Source: Bacteroidota bacterium
Lineage (GTDB): Bacteria; Bacteroidota; Bacteroidia; Chitinophagales; Chitinophagaceae
Direction of reading: 5' to 3'
DNA length: 41,752 nt
Assembly: GCA_023430465.1 (NCBI GenBank)
Contig: JAEZAM010000150.1
Location: 1-41,752 of the forward strand
Part shown: positions 1 to 8,015 of the stretch, one piece after another
Numbering within the stretch: position 1 is the first letter of the stretch
How the letters are laid out: every line of letters starts with the position of its first letter
Translations under genes and position numbers: made by a program
The notes under the pieces: generated by a model
The model's database searches: none
Seen by the model: only the letters and a program-made list of their open reading frames with translations
Told to the model about the DNA's origin: nothing

Positions 1-99
1 GGGTGCTGGGTGCTGGGTGCGGGATGACTGGATGCGGGATGACTGGATGCCGGATGATTGGATGCTGGATGATTGGATGCTGGATGCCGGATGAGTTTG
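1..99. repeat. Tandem low-complexity repeat, GGATGATTGGATGCT-like
   Basis: The first 20 bases are a 7-bp unit (GGGTGCT) repeated, followed by about five degenerate 15-bp units built from GGATGAYTGGATGC. The same motif family recurs at 2980-3025, 39740-39816 (reverse complement) and 41730-41752, always between genes. No credible coding potential is seen. It may extend beyond the window's left edge. Confidence 0.8.
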
Positions 100-107
100 A
101 CTTTTGC

Positions 108-150
108 GTTTTAAGTTTTGAGTTTTAAGTTTTTGAGTTTTAAGTTTTGA
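108..150. repeat. AT-rich 14-15 bp tandem repeat before threonine aldolase
   Basis: Three successive units of GTTTTAAGTTTTGA occur, the middle one with one extra T (108-121, 122-136, 137-150). The repeat lies 55 bp upstream of the threonine aldolase start, so the gene's promoter must lie in or around it. None of the units matches TAnnTTTG exactly, because each has four or five T's before the G. Confidence 0.75.
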
Positions 151-204
151 ATTGCCACCGCCTCGCACTCCCCCCTTTCTTCCCTTATCTTGTGAAAAAA
201 ACCA

Positions 205-1221
205 ATGCCCATAGATTTTCGATCCGATACCGTCACGCTGCCTACTCCGGGAATGCGGGAAGCCATGCAGGCTGCAGCAGTGGGGGATGATGTGTTTGGT
301 GAGGATCCGGCCATCAATGAACTTGAAGCACGAACCGCTGCCATGTTCGGCATGGAAGCCGGGCTGTATTGCCCTTCAGGAACCATGACCAACCAAATTG
401 CGATCAAGGTCCACACCCAGCCGGGGGACGAAGTGATCTGTGACGAGAACTCGCATGTATACCAATATGAAGGTGGTGGCATCGCTTTCAACTCCGGTGC
501 ATCGGTCAGGCTGCTGCCTGGTGATCGCGGACGCGTAACTGCCCAACAGGTAGAAGCCGCCATCAACCCCGACGACTATCACCGTGCCCGGACATCACTC
601 GTCTCACTTGAGAATACCAGCAACCGCGGTGGCGGAAGCTGCTATGATCTTGAAACGATTTCCGGTATCCGCGATGTGTGTGACCGTCACCAGCTTGCCC
701 TGCACCTGGACGGCGCCCGGCTTTGGAATGCCCTCGTTGCCCGTCAGGAAGACCCGTTGGCCTATGGCAAACTGTTCCACTCAGTCTCTCTTTGTTTCAG
801 CAAAAGCCTGGGGTGCCCTGTTGGCTCGGTACTCATCGGTAACGAAGCATTCATTCGCAAGGCACGTCGCGTCCGCAAGGCATTTGGCGGTGGTATGCGC
901 CAGGCCGGCTTCCTGGCCGCCGCCTGCACCTATGCCCTCGATCATCACATCGAAAGGCTGGCCACCGATCACCAGCATGCCCGGGTTATCGCTTCAGCAC
1001 TGGCATCACAAACCTTCGTAGAAAAAATACTCCCCGTTGAAACAAACATCATCATCTTTCAACTGGCCAATGGTGCTTCAGCACCGGCGCTGGTGGAAAA
1101 ACTGAAACAACATGATGTGCTGGCCTATGCCATTGCTCCCGACAGAGTAAGACTTGTTTTACATTTGGATATAACACCCGCTATGGTTGACCAAACCATC
1201 AGTATTTTTGACAAACTATAA
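205..1221 (+). CDS. ltaE: Low-specificity L-threonine aldolase (PLP-dependent)
   Basis: Predicted cytosolic fold-type I PLP enzyme that cleaves L-threonine or L-allo-threonine to glycine and acetaldehyde. At 338 residues it has the normal length for the GLY1/LtaE family. Visible landmarks are the N-terminal FRSDTVTLPT motif, the His in ENSHVY (about residue 84) that stacks on the cofactor in relatives, the HLDGARLWNA segment (Asp169, Arg172) and the SLCFSKSLGCPVGS motif whose Lys200 should form the Schiff base. The ATG at 205 directly precedes the conserved N-terminus, with an A-rich leader but no Shine-Dalgarno site. The glucose-6-phosphate isomerase gene starts 8 bp after the stop, so the two are probably co-transcribed although functionally unrelated. 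Confidence 0.93.
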   Translation: MPIDFRSDTVTLPTPGMREAMQAAAVGDDVFGEDPAINELEARTAAMFGMEAGLYCPSGTMTNQIAIKVHTQPGDEVICDENSHVYQYEGGGIAFNSGASVRLLPGDRGRVTAQQVEAAINPDDYHRARTSLVSLENTSNRGGGSCYDLETISGIRDVCDRHQLALHLDGARLWNALVARQEDPLAYGKLFHSVSLCFSKSLGCPVGSVLIGNEAFIRKARRVRKAFGGGMRQAGFLAAACTYALDHHIERLATDHQHARVIASALASQTFVEKILPVETNIIIFQLANGASAPALVEKLKQHDVLAYAIAPDRVRLVLHLDITPAMVDQTISIFDKL

Positions 1222-1229
1222 CCACATAC

Positions 1230-2879
1230 ATGTTTCCGAAAATCAATCCTGTTACTACAAATGCCTGGCGCCAGTTGAAAGAAGAACACCAGGCAATTCG
1301 CAAACAACATCTTCGTGATCTTTTCCGGGAGGATCCTGCCCGCTTTGATAAATTCCATCTCCGCCTCGAAGACATTCTCTTCGATTATTCCAAGAACCGC
1401 GTAACGGGGCGGACGAAAGAGCTGCTCTTACAACTTGCTGAAGAATGTCGTGTCAGGGACGCCATCACTGCCATGTTCAATGGTGATATCATCAATGAAA
1501 CGGAAGGCCGGTCGGTCCTGCACACTGCCCTGCGTAATGTGAGTGGTGAACCTGTATATGCCGAAGGCCAGGAAGTAATGCCCGCGGTTAAAAAAGTGCT
1601 TCGCAAAATGAAGGACTTCTGCAATGCCATTCATGATGGTGAGTTGCGTGGCTATACAGGTAAACGCATTCGTGCCATCGTCAACATCGGGATCGGCGGG
1701 AGCGACCTCGGTCCGCTCATGGTCAGTCAGGCACTCAAACCTTACCAGGTAGAGGGCATCGAAACATATTTCGTATCGAATGTAGACGGCACTCACATAG
1801 CCGAAACATTGAAAAAGTTGCGACCAGACCGCACCCTGTTTCTCATTGCTTCCAAAACCTTCACCACACAGGAAACCATGACGAATGCATTCACGGCAAG
1901 GGAGTGGTTTCTTAAGAAAGCCAAAGACAAGGCACATATTGCTAAACATTTCGTGGCACTGTCCACCAATGAAGCAGAGGTGGTGAAGTTTGGTATCGAT
2001 AAAAAGAACATGTTTGAATTCTGGGACTGGGTAGGCGGCCGCTATTCACTCTGGAGTGCCATTGGATTGTCGATTGCACTGACCATTGGATACCGCAATT
2101 TCGAAAACCTTCTTGAGGGCGCGCACAGTGCAGATATTCATTTCCGTGACACGCCGTTTGAAAACAATATCCCGGTCATCATGGCCCTGTTGGGAGTTTG
2201 GTACACCAATTTCTTTGGAACCCAAACGGAGGCTATTCTTCCTTATGATCAGTACATGAGCCGCTTCGCTGCCTATTTCCAGCAGGGTAATATGGAAAGC
2301 AATGGCAAAAGCACAGACCGCAATGGCGAGCAGGTAGAATATGCCACCGGTCCGGTGATCTGGGGTGAGCCCGGTACAAACGGGCAGCATGCCTTCTACC
2401 AGCTTATTCACCAGGGCACGCCTCTTATCCCCTGTGATTTCATTGCTCCGGCACAAACCCATAACCGCAAGGGTGACCATCATGTGAAATTGCTCTCCAA
2501 CTTTTTCGCGCAGACCGAAGCGTTAATGAATGGCAAAACGGAAGAGGAAGCGCAGGGTGAACTGGAACAGCAGGGACTCACACCGGAAAAAATAGCCCGC
2601 CTACTTCCTTTTAAAATATTTGAAGGAAACCGACCCACCAATTCATTTCTCATCAAAAAGATCACCCCGTACACGTTGGGTCAGCTCATCGCTTTGTATG
2701 AACACAAGATCTTTGTACAGGGAGTCATCTGGAATATATTCAGCTTTGATCAATGGGGTGTGGAACTGGGAAAACAACTGGCCAACAGGATCCTACCCGA
2801 ACTACAGGACGATGCCGCAAGCGGCACACATGATTCTTCCACATCAGGGCTGATTGAGGCATGGAAGAAGATGAGATAG
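1230..2879 (+). CDS. pgi: Glucose-6-phosphate isomerase
   Basis: Cytosolic enzyme of glycolysis and gluconeogenesis interconverting glucose-6-phosphate and fructose-6-phosphate. At 549 residues it matches the long bacterial PGI form. Motifs in order are NIGIGGSDLGPLM (about 152-164), the WDWVGGRYSLWSAIG region (265-279), the catalytic Glu356 in GNMESNGK, His387 in GTNGQHAFYQ, and the C-terminal signature FDQWGVELGK with Lys515. All catalytic residues known for the family are present. It follows threonine aldolase by 8 bp and probably shares its transcript. A run of repeats begins about 10 bp after the stop and no classic terminator is visible. Confidence 0.97.
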   Translation: MFPKINPVTTNAWRQLKEEHQAIRKQHLRDLFREDPARFDKFHLRLEDILFDYSKNRVTGRTKELLLQLAEECRVRDAITAMFNGDIINETEGRSVLHTALRNVSGEPVYAEGQEVMPAVKKVLRKMKDFCNAIHDGELRGYTGKRIRAIVNIGIGGSDLGPLMVSQALKPYQVEGIETYFVSNVDGTHIAETLKKLRPDRTLFLIASKTFTTQETMTNAFTAREWFLKKAKDKAHIAKHFVALSTNEAEVVKFGIDKKNMFEFWDWVGGRYSLWSAIGLSIALTIGYRNFENLLEGAHSADIHFRDTPFENNIPVIMALLGVWYTNFFGTQTEAILPYDQYMSRFAAYFQQGNMESNGKSTDRNGEQVEYATGPVIWGEPGTNGQHAFYQLIHQGTPLIPCDFIAPAQTHNRKGDHHVKLLSNFFAQTEALMNGKTEEEAQGELEQQGLTPEKIARLLPFKIFEGNRPTNSFLIKKITPYTLGQLIALYEHKIFVQGVIWNIFSFDQWGVELGKQLANRILPELQDDAASGTHDSSTSGLIEAWKKMR

Positions 2880-3060
2880 AGCGCGATGCGACTGCCTGCC
2901 GCAGGCAGAGTGTGGGGTGTGGAGTGCGGAGTGTGGAGTGTGGAGTGTGGGCCTGCCTGCCGTAGCAAAGCGAAGGCAGGATGCTGGATGGCCTGGATGC
3001 CGGATAGGCTGGATACTGGATGCTTTTTTAATTTTTCATTTTTAATTTTTAATGGAACAC
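2880..3060. repeat. Composite intergenic repeat mosaic after pgi
   Basis: Four repeat types follow one another. First is a near-perfect palindrome CTGCCTGC-C-GCAGGCAG (about 2891-2907). Then come GTGTGGAGT units (about 2909-2950), an imperfect inverted repeat with CCTGCCT and AGGCAGG arms (about 2952-2980), GGATGCTGGATGGC-type units (about 2980-3025), and an AT-rich block of TTTTTAATTTTTCATT type (3026-3052). The AT block and the GTGTGGAG units recur at 5696-5867. The open frames crossing this stretch are compositionally repeats and not genes. Confidence 0.8.
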
Positions 3061-3063
3061 TTA

Positions 3064-3153
3064 CGCCCCGGTCCCTGAGTAGCCCGTGAGCGCAGCGAAT
3101 GCGCGTACTTGCCCTGAGCCTGTCGAAGGGTCGAAGGGCCCTGAAATCGGGAT
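3064..3153 (+). repeat. Dispersed intergenic element, copy A
   Basis: This segment runs from ACGCCCCGGTCCCTGAGTAG to CCTGAAATCGGGATG. A second, slightly shorter copy lies in reverse orientation at 39609-39678. Shared blocks in order are GGTCCCTGAGTAG, TGAGCG-AGCGAATG, GCGTA, TCGAAGGG and CCTGAAA(A)TCGGGATG. Copy A has an insertion containing CCTGAGCCTGTCGAAGG. Both copies are flanked on the same side by the AT-rich ATTTTTA block. Function is unknown; it could be a mobile non-coding repeat. Confidence 0.7.
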
Positions 3154-3243
3154 GCCTGATGGCATTCTGCTCACTTTGCTCCCGATGTCTCGGGATTTGC
3201 ATGAAACATCTCCACTGCTGATTTCCGGCCTGGATCACTTACT

Positions 3244-3274
3244 TTTGGCTGTTTCAAAAACATCTATATATTTG
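3244..3274 (+). promoter_or_regulatory. Bacteroidota-type promoter for the DUF3276 gene
   Basis: TTTG at 3244-3247 and TATATTTG at 3267-3274 are separated by 19 bp, an exact match to the TTTG-N19-21-TAnnTTTG promoter known from Bacteroidota primary-sigma promoters. It lies about 50 bp upstream of the 3323 start and is the clearest housekeeping promoter in the window. Confidence 0.75.
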
Positions 3275-3322
3275 TAACTCCATAAACTTTAAGCAATTTT
3301 ATAATCTGTAAAAATTACAAAC

Positions 3323-3769
3323 GTGGCGTACGAGAACAACGACAAGAAAATGGAAAGTATCTACAGTAAAAGGATTCGTGCCGGGAAGAGAAGAACATAC
3401 TTTTTTGATGTGAGGGCTACCCGCGGTAATGATTATTACCTGACTATTACAGAAAGCCGGAAGCGTTTCGACGACAATGGTTACGACAGACACAAAGTGT
3501 TTCTTTACAAAGAAGATTTCAATAAATTCATCAAGGCGCTCAATGAAGCTGTCGACTATGTAAAGACTGACCTGATGCCTGATTTTGATTTTGATGCATT
3601 CAACCACGACGAGAACCTCGACCAGGATGGTGTTGAATTATCCGGTGCAGAAGGTTCAGTGGATGAAGTAATCGCTGAAGCAGCTCCAAAAGCAATCGTT
3701 CAACCGGCGGTTGAAGAAACAGTGATCCCTGCTACAAACGGCAGCACGGAAGAAGTAGATAAATGGTAA
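3323..3769 (+). CDS. DUF3276 / PUR-family nucleic-acid-binding protein
   Basis: This 148-residue protein matches the DUF3276 family, which is restricted mainly to Bacteroidota and folds like the PUR-alpha single-stranded DNA/RNA-binding domain. The diagnostic part is residues 10-85: AGKRRTYFFDVRATRGNDYY, LTITESRKRF, and a DRHKVFLYKEDFNKF segment. The C-terminal 50 residues are acidic, low complexity and probably disordered. The predicted role is a small nucleoid- or RNA-associated protein, but the biological function is not established. The GTG at 3323 gives the family-like N-terminus; an ATG at 3350 would give 139 residues and still keep the whole domain. It has its own strong promoter and a strong terminator, hence is monocistronic. 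Confidence 0.85.
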   Translation: MAYENNDKKMESIYSKRIRAGKRRTYFFDVRATRGNDYYLTITESRKRFDDNGYDRHKVFLYKEDFNKFIKALNEAVDYVKTDLMPDFDFDAFNHDENLDQDGVELSGAEGSVDEVIAEAAPKAIVQPAVEETVIPATNGSTEEVDKW

Positions 3770-3787
3770 GTGATAAATAATACTGAT

Positions 3788-3821
3788 GAAAAGGCCCCTG
3801 CAAAAGCAAGGGCCTTTTTTA
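3788..3821 (+). terminator. Rho-independent terminator of the DUF3276 gene
   Basis: The stem AAGGCCC(C)TGC / GCAAGGGCCTT with an AAAA loop is followed by a T run (3815-3820). It begins about 20 bp after the stop codon at 3769. Because the stem is preceded by A's it could also stop transcription arriving from the convergent ABC transporter gene. Confidence 0.88.
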
Positions 3822-3846
3822 TTGCGGTATCACTGCTGTTCTTCAC

Positions 3847-5658
3847 TCAACCCCGCTCCTGTTGCCTGCGATATAGTGCCGCATAATAGCCATTCAGTGC
3901 CAGCAATTCCTCGTGTCGACCCGCCTCTGCAATACGGCCCTGCTCCAGCACAATGATCCGGTCGAACTCGAGCAACGAGAACACCCGGTGCGTGATGATG
4001 ATGGCGGTGCGGTCTTCGAGGAATTCGTTGAGGTTGCCGATGATCTCCTGCTCGGTCTTTGCATCAACGGCACTCAGGCAGTCATCGAATATCACGATCG
4101 ACGGATCCTTGATCAGTGCACGCGCGATGGATATCCGTTGCTTCTGTCCGCCGCTCAGGGTCACTCCCCTCTCCCCGATCATCGTATTGTATCCCTCGGC
4201 AAATCCCATGATCTCCTGGTGGATACTTGCCTGTCGGGTTGCTTCGAGTACCCGCTCATGGGTCACACCATTCAATCCGAAACCAATGTTGTTCTCCACC
4301 GTCTCACTGAACAGGAACACATCCTGTGGCACATAGCTGATCTGCTCGCGCAAGCTGCGGGTGGCATATTTGCGAAGCGTTACCCCATCTATCTCAATCT
4401 CGCCCTTTGTGGGATCATACATACGCAACAGCAGTTGCGCCAGCGTTGTCTTCCCGCTTCCTGTCCTGCCGATAATCGCCACCTTCTCACCTTTCCTTAC
4501 GTGCAGGTTGAAATCATTAATCGCCTTTATCCCGGTGTCCGGGTATACAAAAGAAACATCAGTGAAACGGATATCACCTGCGATCTTTTGCCTGACAGGT
4601 TGCATGGGTTGCAGGATAGCCGAATCGGTATCCAGGAACTCGTTGATACGCTTTTGCGATGCAGCGGCGCGTTGGATCATGCTGGCCGTCAGCCCGATGG
4701 CGCTGACCGGAAATGTGAGCATGTTGATATACATCACAAACTCCACAATGGTGGCAATCTGCACCTGGTGAGTGCCATTGATATAATACAGACCCCCGAT
4801 CATGATGGTAAACAATGTGCTGAGGCCGATCAGTAAGGTGATCGAGGGAAAATAGATCGCTTCCACTTTCGCGAGGCCGATCGCATTGCGCCGATACCGT
4901 TCTGAATTTTTTATAAAAAATCCCAGCATGGCCTTTTCCTGGACGAACGACTTGATCACCCTGATTCCTGAATAGGATTCCTGTGCATTTGTTGTGAGGT
5001 CCGAGAGAGCTTCCTGTATTTGCTCACTCTTTTTATTGATCATGTTATTCACAAAATAGATCGTAACCGCAAGGATGGGCAGCGGTGCCAGTACATAAGC
5101 TGTGAGCAGCGGATCACGGCGGTACATGTAGAATACGGCCAGTGAAATGACCGCCACGAGGTTTACCAGGTACATAATTGCGGGACCGGTGAACATTCGC
5201 ACCCGGCTCACATCTTCTGCAATACGGTTCATCAGGTCACCGGTGCTGTTCTTCTTGTAAAATGCGGAATCGAGCTGTTGATAGTGTCGGTATACTTCGT
5301 TCTTTTGATCATACTCGATATGCCGGCTCATGACGATAATGGTCTGGCGCATGAGAAAGAGGAAAATGCCTCTTAATAATGCCAGCAGCAAAATAATGAT
5401 GCCGCAGAAAAGCACTACTCGACCACGGCCCAGTCCTGACATCAGGTCCCCAAAAAAGCTGACGAAATAATCATAATCCGGCGGGCGGCTGGGCGGCTGA
5501 TAACCGGGCAGTTGCTGCTGCACGAAATCGATCACGAAACCGGTGATCTGCGGGGTCAGCACGTTGAAATAGTTCGACAGGAACACAAATAGTATCCCAA
5601 CAAAAAACCGGACCCTGTATTTCCAGAAGTATTTATAGACGGACTTTAGGTGCTTCAT
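3847..5658 (-). CDS. ABC exporter, fused permease/ATPase half-transporter
   Basis: Type IV ABC exporter half-transporter of the MdlB/LmrA/MsbA type, expected to dimerise in the inner membrane and export lipids, drugs or peptides. The N-terminal part (about 1-320) has six hydrophobic spans; the C-terminal ATPase has Walker A IIGRTGSGKTTLAQ (about residue 392), the LSGGQKQR signature (about 495) and Walker B SIVIFDDCLSAVD. The usual catalytic Glu after Walker B is Asp here, as in one half of heterodimeric exporters such as YheI/BmrC; no second half-transporter is adjacent. The start chosen is ATG at 5658 (603 residues); a TTG at 5670 would add four residues. It converges on the DUF3276 gene. 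The substrate cannot be told from sequence. Confidence 0.93.
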   Translation of the reverse strand: MKHLKSVYKYFWKYRVRFFVGILFVFLSNYFNVLTPQITGFVIDFVQQQLPGYQPPSRPPDYDYFVSFFGDLMSGLGRGRVVLFCGIIILLLALLRGIFLFLMRQTIIVMSRHIEYDQKNEVYRHYQQLDSAFYKKNSTGDLMNRIAEDVSRVRMFTGPAIMYLVNLVAVISLAVFYMYRRDPLLTAYVLAPLPILAVTIYFVNNMINKKSEQIQEALSDLTTNAQESYSGIRVIKSFVQEKAMLGFFIKNSERYRRNAIGLAKVEAIYFPSITLLIGLSTLFTIMIGGLYYINGTHQVQIATIVEFVMYINMLTFPVSAIGLTASMIQRAAASQKRINEFLDTDSAILQPMQPVRQKIAGDIRFTDVSFVYPDTGIKAINDFNLHVRKGEKVAIIGRTGSGKTTLAQLLLRMYDPTKGEIEIDGVTLRKYATRSLREQISYVPQDVFLFSETVENNIGFGLNGVTHERVLEATRQASIHQEIMGFAEGYNTMIGERGVTLSGGQKQRISIARALIKDPSIVIFDDCLSAVDAKTEQEIIGNLNEFLEDRTAIIITHRVFSLLEFDRIIVLEQGRIAEAGRHEELLALNGYYAALYRRQQERG

Positions 5659-5695
5659 TAGAAGCCGCAAGGTACGAAATGAGGCTGAGAGGAAA

Positions 5696-5867
5696 GTGCG
5701 GAGTGTGGAGTGTGGAGTGTGGAGTATGGAGCCAAACTAATGCCGCTGTTGGTGTTTAAATAGAGGACAAAAAGTAGATCAGTTCATCATACCAACAGCC
5801 GAAGCACGACAGGCAGTTTAGGTTGAGGGAAAGGCGGAGGTTTTTTAATTTTTCATTTTTAATTTTC
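5696..5867. repeat. GTGTGGAG repeats and AT-rich block between ABC exporter and TolC gene
   Basis: Four to five GTGTGGAGT units (5696-5729) precede about 110 bp of unremarkable sequence and an AT block TTTTTTAATTTTTCATTTTT (from 5841). Both motifs duplicate parts of the mosaic at 2909-3052. The stretch separates the start of the ABC exporter gene from the end of the efflux operon. A short hairpin TTCAGG-CAAAT-CCTGAA at about 5885-5901 lies just downstream of the TolC stop but lacks a T run. Confidence 0.7.
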
Positions 5868-5909
5868 ACTTGCTTAATCGCGGGTTCAGGATTTGCCTGA
5901 AATCAACCC

Positions 5910-7337
5910 CTACCTCCCCCTGTAATAATCCAACACCCGCATACGAAGGACATAATCATACTTCGCCGCGATCGCATTTATATTCGCGCGGTCCAGGTTA
6001 TTCTTCGCCGTCAGGTAATCAATCGAGTTTCCCACGCCGGCATTAAAAAGTATCTCCGCTGCCCTGAACGACTCTGTATACGCTTCCACCTGCTGCAGCA
6101 GGGTCTTGTATCGCTCCGATGCGCTCGTGAAATTCAGATAGGCCTGTTCGATGGATTGCTGGAGTTGCGTTTTCGTTGTTGTCTCTATCGCCTGGTAATT
6201 CTCCAGATCCAGCTTTGCGAGCCTGACACGGTTTCTCGCCTGGAACGAATTAAACAACGGTATCCGCAAATTCAGGCTGATGGAATTGAACAGGTTATTA
6301 TTCAATTGCCGTGTATAGCCAATCTTATCCGATTGAAAGTTGGCCTTCTTGCGAATTACCTGTGTGGGAACGCCGTTCACCAGCACGTAATCATTGCTCA
6401 CAACATCAGTTTCGTTAAGAAACACCTCGTTTCTTGCCGCACTGGAATAGTTGGTATTCACGTTTCCGTTCAATGACAATATTGGAAACATCGTTCCCTT
6501 CGCGGCCAGAACGGCCTTTTCATAGCTGCGTGTCCTTAACTCTGCTGCCTTTACCTGGGCGAACCGCTCCAGGGCTTCCTGGTAAATCGCCGACGCATTA
6601 GCATCATAGCTTGTCAGCAACGAGGCTGCGTCCAGGCGTTCCACCTTCATTGCTGTGTCGTAGGGCACATTCATTAACGCAGCCAGTGAGAGTTTGGATG
6701 AAGCCAGTACATTCCGCGCATTGATGATCGCCAGTTGGTCATTTGCATACTGTCCTTTGAGATCGGTCAGCATCGCAGGCTTGATCGCGCCTTCTTCATT
6801 TAGTGTGGTAAGCCGTTCTACTTGTCTCCAGGACAGCAACGCCTGCTGGCCTGCCTGCGAAAGGAGTTCTTCATTACTCAGCACTTGCAGGTAAGCCAGG
6901 ATGACTTGTATCGTTATGTTGTCTTTGATTTGCTGCCAGTCCATTTTATCCGCCTGGTAAGCCAGTTGGGTCTGCCTAGCCGTATTTGAAAGCGTTCCCC
7001 CGTCGAACAAGACCACACCGCTGCTCAATCCTACGCTGGAAAAATCATTTCGCTGGTTGATATAGCTATTGGTGAATGGATCAATGCTTCTTCCCTGGTT
7101 AATGCCCGCAGATACAACCCCGTTCAGATCAGGGAAACGATCCATCTGTGCCTGGTTACGGTTTATCGCGCCTGACTTCATCTTCAGTTCACCCTGGGTC
7201 ACATCAAGGTTGTTGTTGAGTGCTGTTTCAATACATTGATTGAGGGTCATGGGTGAATTCGCGCTTTGCTGCGCATGCAATGCAATACCGGTACAGAGAG
7301 CTACTATCGTCACAAACTTCTTCATCAATGTCATCAT
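5910..7337 (-). CDS. TolC-family outer-membrane efflux channel
   Basis: A 475-residue outer-membrane channel of the OEP/TolC family and the last gene of the efflux operon. A signal peptide (MKKFVTIVALCTGIALHAQQ) is followed by LNQCIETALNNNLDV, the typical start of the first OEP helical repeat, and a second repeat containing INQGRSIDPFT and NLRIPLFNSF. The C-terminal helix carries GVGNSIDYLTAKNNLDRA. It should trimerise and connect through the membrane-fusion protein to the MacB-like permeases. The ATG at 7337 directly abuts the stop of the upstream ATPase gene (TAA at 7338-7340), strong evidence for translational coupling. Nearby ATGs at 7334 and 7325 are alternatives and leave the signal peptide intact. 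Confidence 0.92.
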   Translation of the reverse strand: MMTLMKKFVTIVALCTGIALHAQQSANSPMTLNQCIETALNNNLDVTQGELKMKSGAINRNQAQMDRFPDLNGVVSAGINQGRSIDPFTNSYINQRNDFSSVGLSSGVVLFDGGTLSNTARQTQLAYQADKMDWQQIKDNITIQVILAYLQVLSNEELLSQAGQQALLSWRQVERLTTLNEEGAIKPAMLTDLKGQYANDQLAIINARNVLASSKLSLAALMNVPYDTAMKVERLDAASLLTSYDANASAIYQEALERFAQVKAAELRTRSYEKAVLAAKGTMFPILSLNGNVNTNYSSAARNEVFLNETDVVSNDYVLVNGVPTQVIRKKANFQSDKIGYTRQLNNNLFNSISLNLRIPLFNSFQARNRVRLAKLDLENYQAIETTTKTQLQQSIEQAYLNFTSASERYKTLLQQVEAYTESFRAAEILFNAGVGNSIDYLTAKNNLDRANINAIAAKYDYVLRMRVLDYYRGR

Positions 7338-8006
7338 TTATTTGTTGTGTTGCACCATACCATCGAGAAGCTGGATGATCCTCGATCCGTAGGCTGCGTT
7401 TTTCTCTGAATGTGTTACCTGGATGATTGTTGTTCCTTCATCATTGAGGCGGCGAAACACCTGCATGATCTCATCTCCCTGGGCGGAGTTCAGGTTGCCG
7501 GTTGGTTCATCCGCAAGCAACAGGGAAGGGCGGCCGATCAATGCCCGGGCAATCCCAACAAGTTGTTGCTGCCCGCCTGAAAGCTGATGAGGGAACAAAT
7601 CTTTTTTGCCGACGATATTGAACCGGTCCAGCATATCTGCCACCATCGCCCGGCGATCTGCAGCTTTCACGTCCTGGTAGATCAGTGGCGTCTCGATATT
7701 CTCTGCGACGGTCATTTCATCAAGGAGGTGATAGGCCTGGAACACAAAGCCAATGTGTTGCTTATAAAGTGCGGAACGCTGTTTGTCCCGGAGCCGGTGA
7801 ACCGGCTCCCCCTGGAAATCATATTCGCCCTCGTTGAAACCATCCAGCATACCAATGATATTCAGAAGGGTTGATTTACCCGACCCTGAAGGCCCCATCA
7901 CTGATACGAATTCGCCGGCCTGGATATCAAGGTTGATATCCTTGAGCAGAAAAACCCGGTTGCCGGCATGCTCATGCCATTTATATATATTCCTGAGAGA
8001 GATCAT
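7338..8006 (-). CDS. MacB/LolD-type ABC transporter ATPase (second in operon)
   Basis: A 222-residue stand-alone ATPase of the type that energises FtsX-like permeases (MacB, LolD, FtsE). Motifs are Walker A GPSGSGKSTLLN, Q-loop in FVFQAYHLLDEMTV, signature LSGGQQQLVGIARAL and Walker B LLLADEPTGNL, with a switch His in QVTHSE. All catalytic residues are intact. It lies 9 bp after the second permease and abuts the TolC gene. The first ATPase in the operon (12850-13527) is clearly similar but not identical, so each permease may have its own ATPase or the two may mix; sequence cannot decide. Confidence 0.94.
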   Translation of the reverse strand: MISLRNIYKWHEHAGNRVFLLKDINLDIQAGEFVSVMGPSGSGKSTLLNIIGMLDGFNEGEYDFQGEPVHRLRDKQRSALYKQHIGFVFQAYHLLDEMTVAENIETPLIYQDVKAADRRAMVADMLDRFNIVGKKDLFPHQLSGGQQQLVGIARALIGRPSLLLADEPTGNLNSAQGDEIMQVFRRLNDEGTTIIQVTHSEKNAAYGSRIIQLLDGMVQHNK

Positions 8007-8015
8007 GGATAAATT

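Noticed and set aside
3086..3277. Open frame of about 63 codons upstream of the DUF3276 gene
   Set aside because: It runs through the dispersed repeat element and the promoter of the next gene; composition is that of the repeat.
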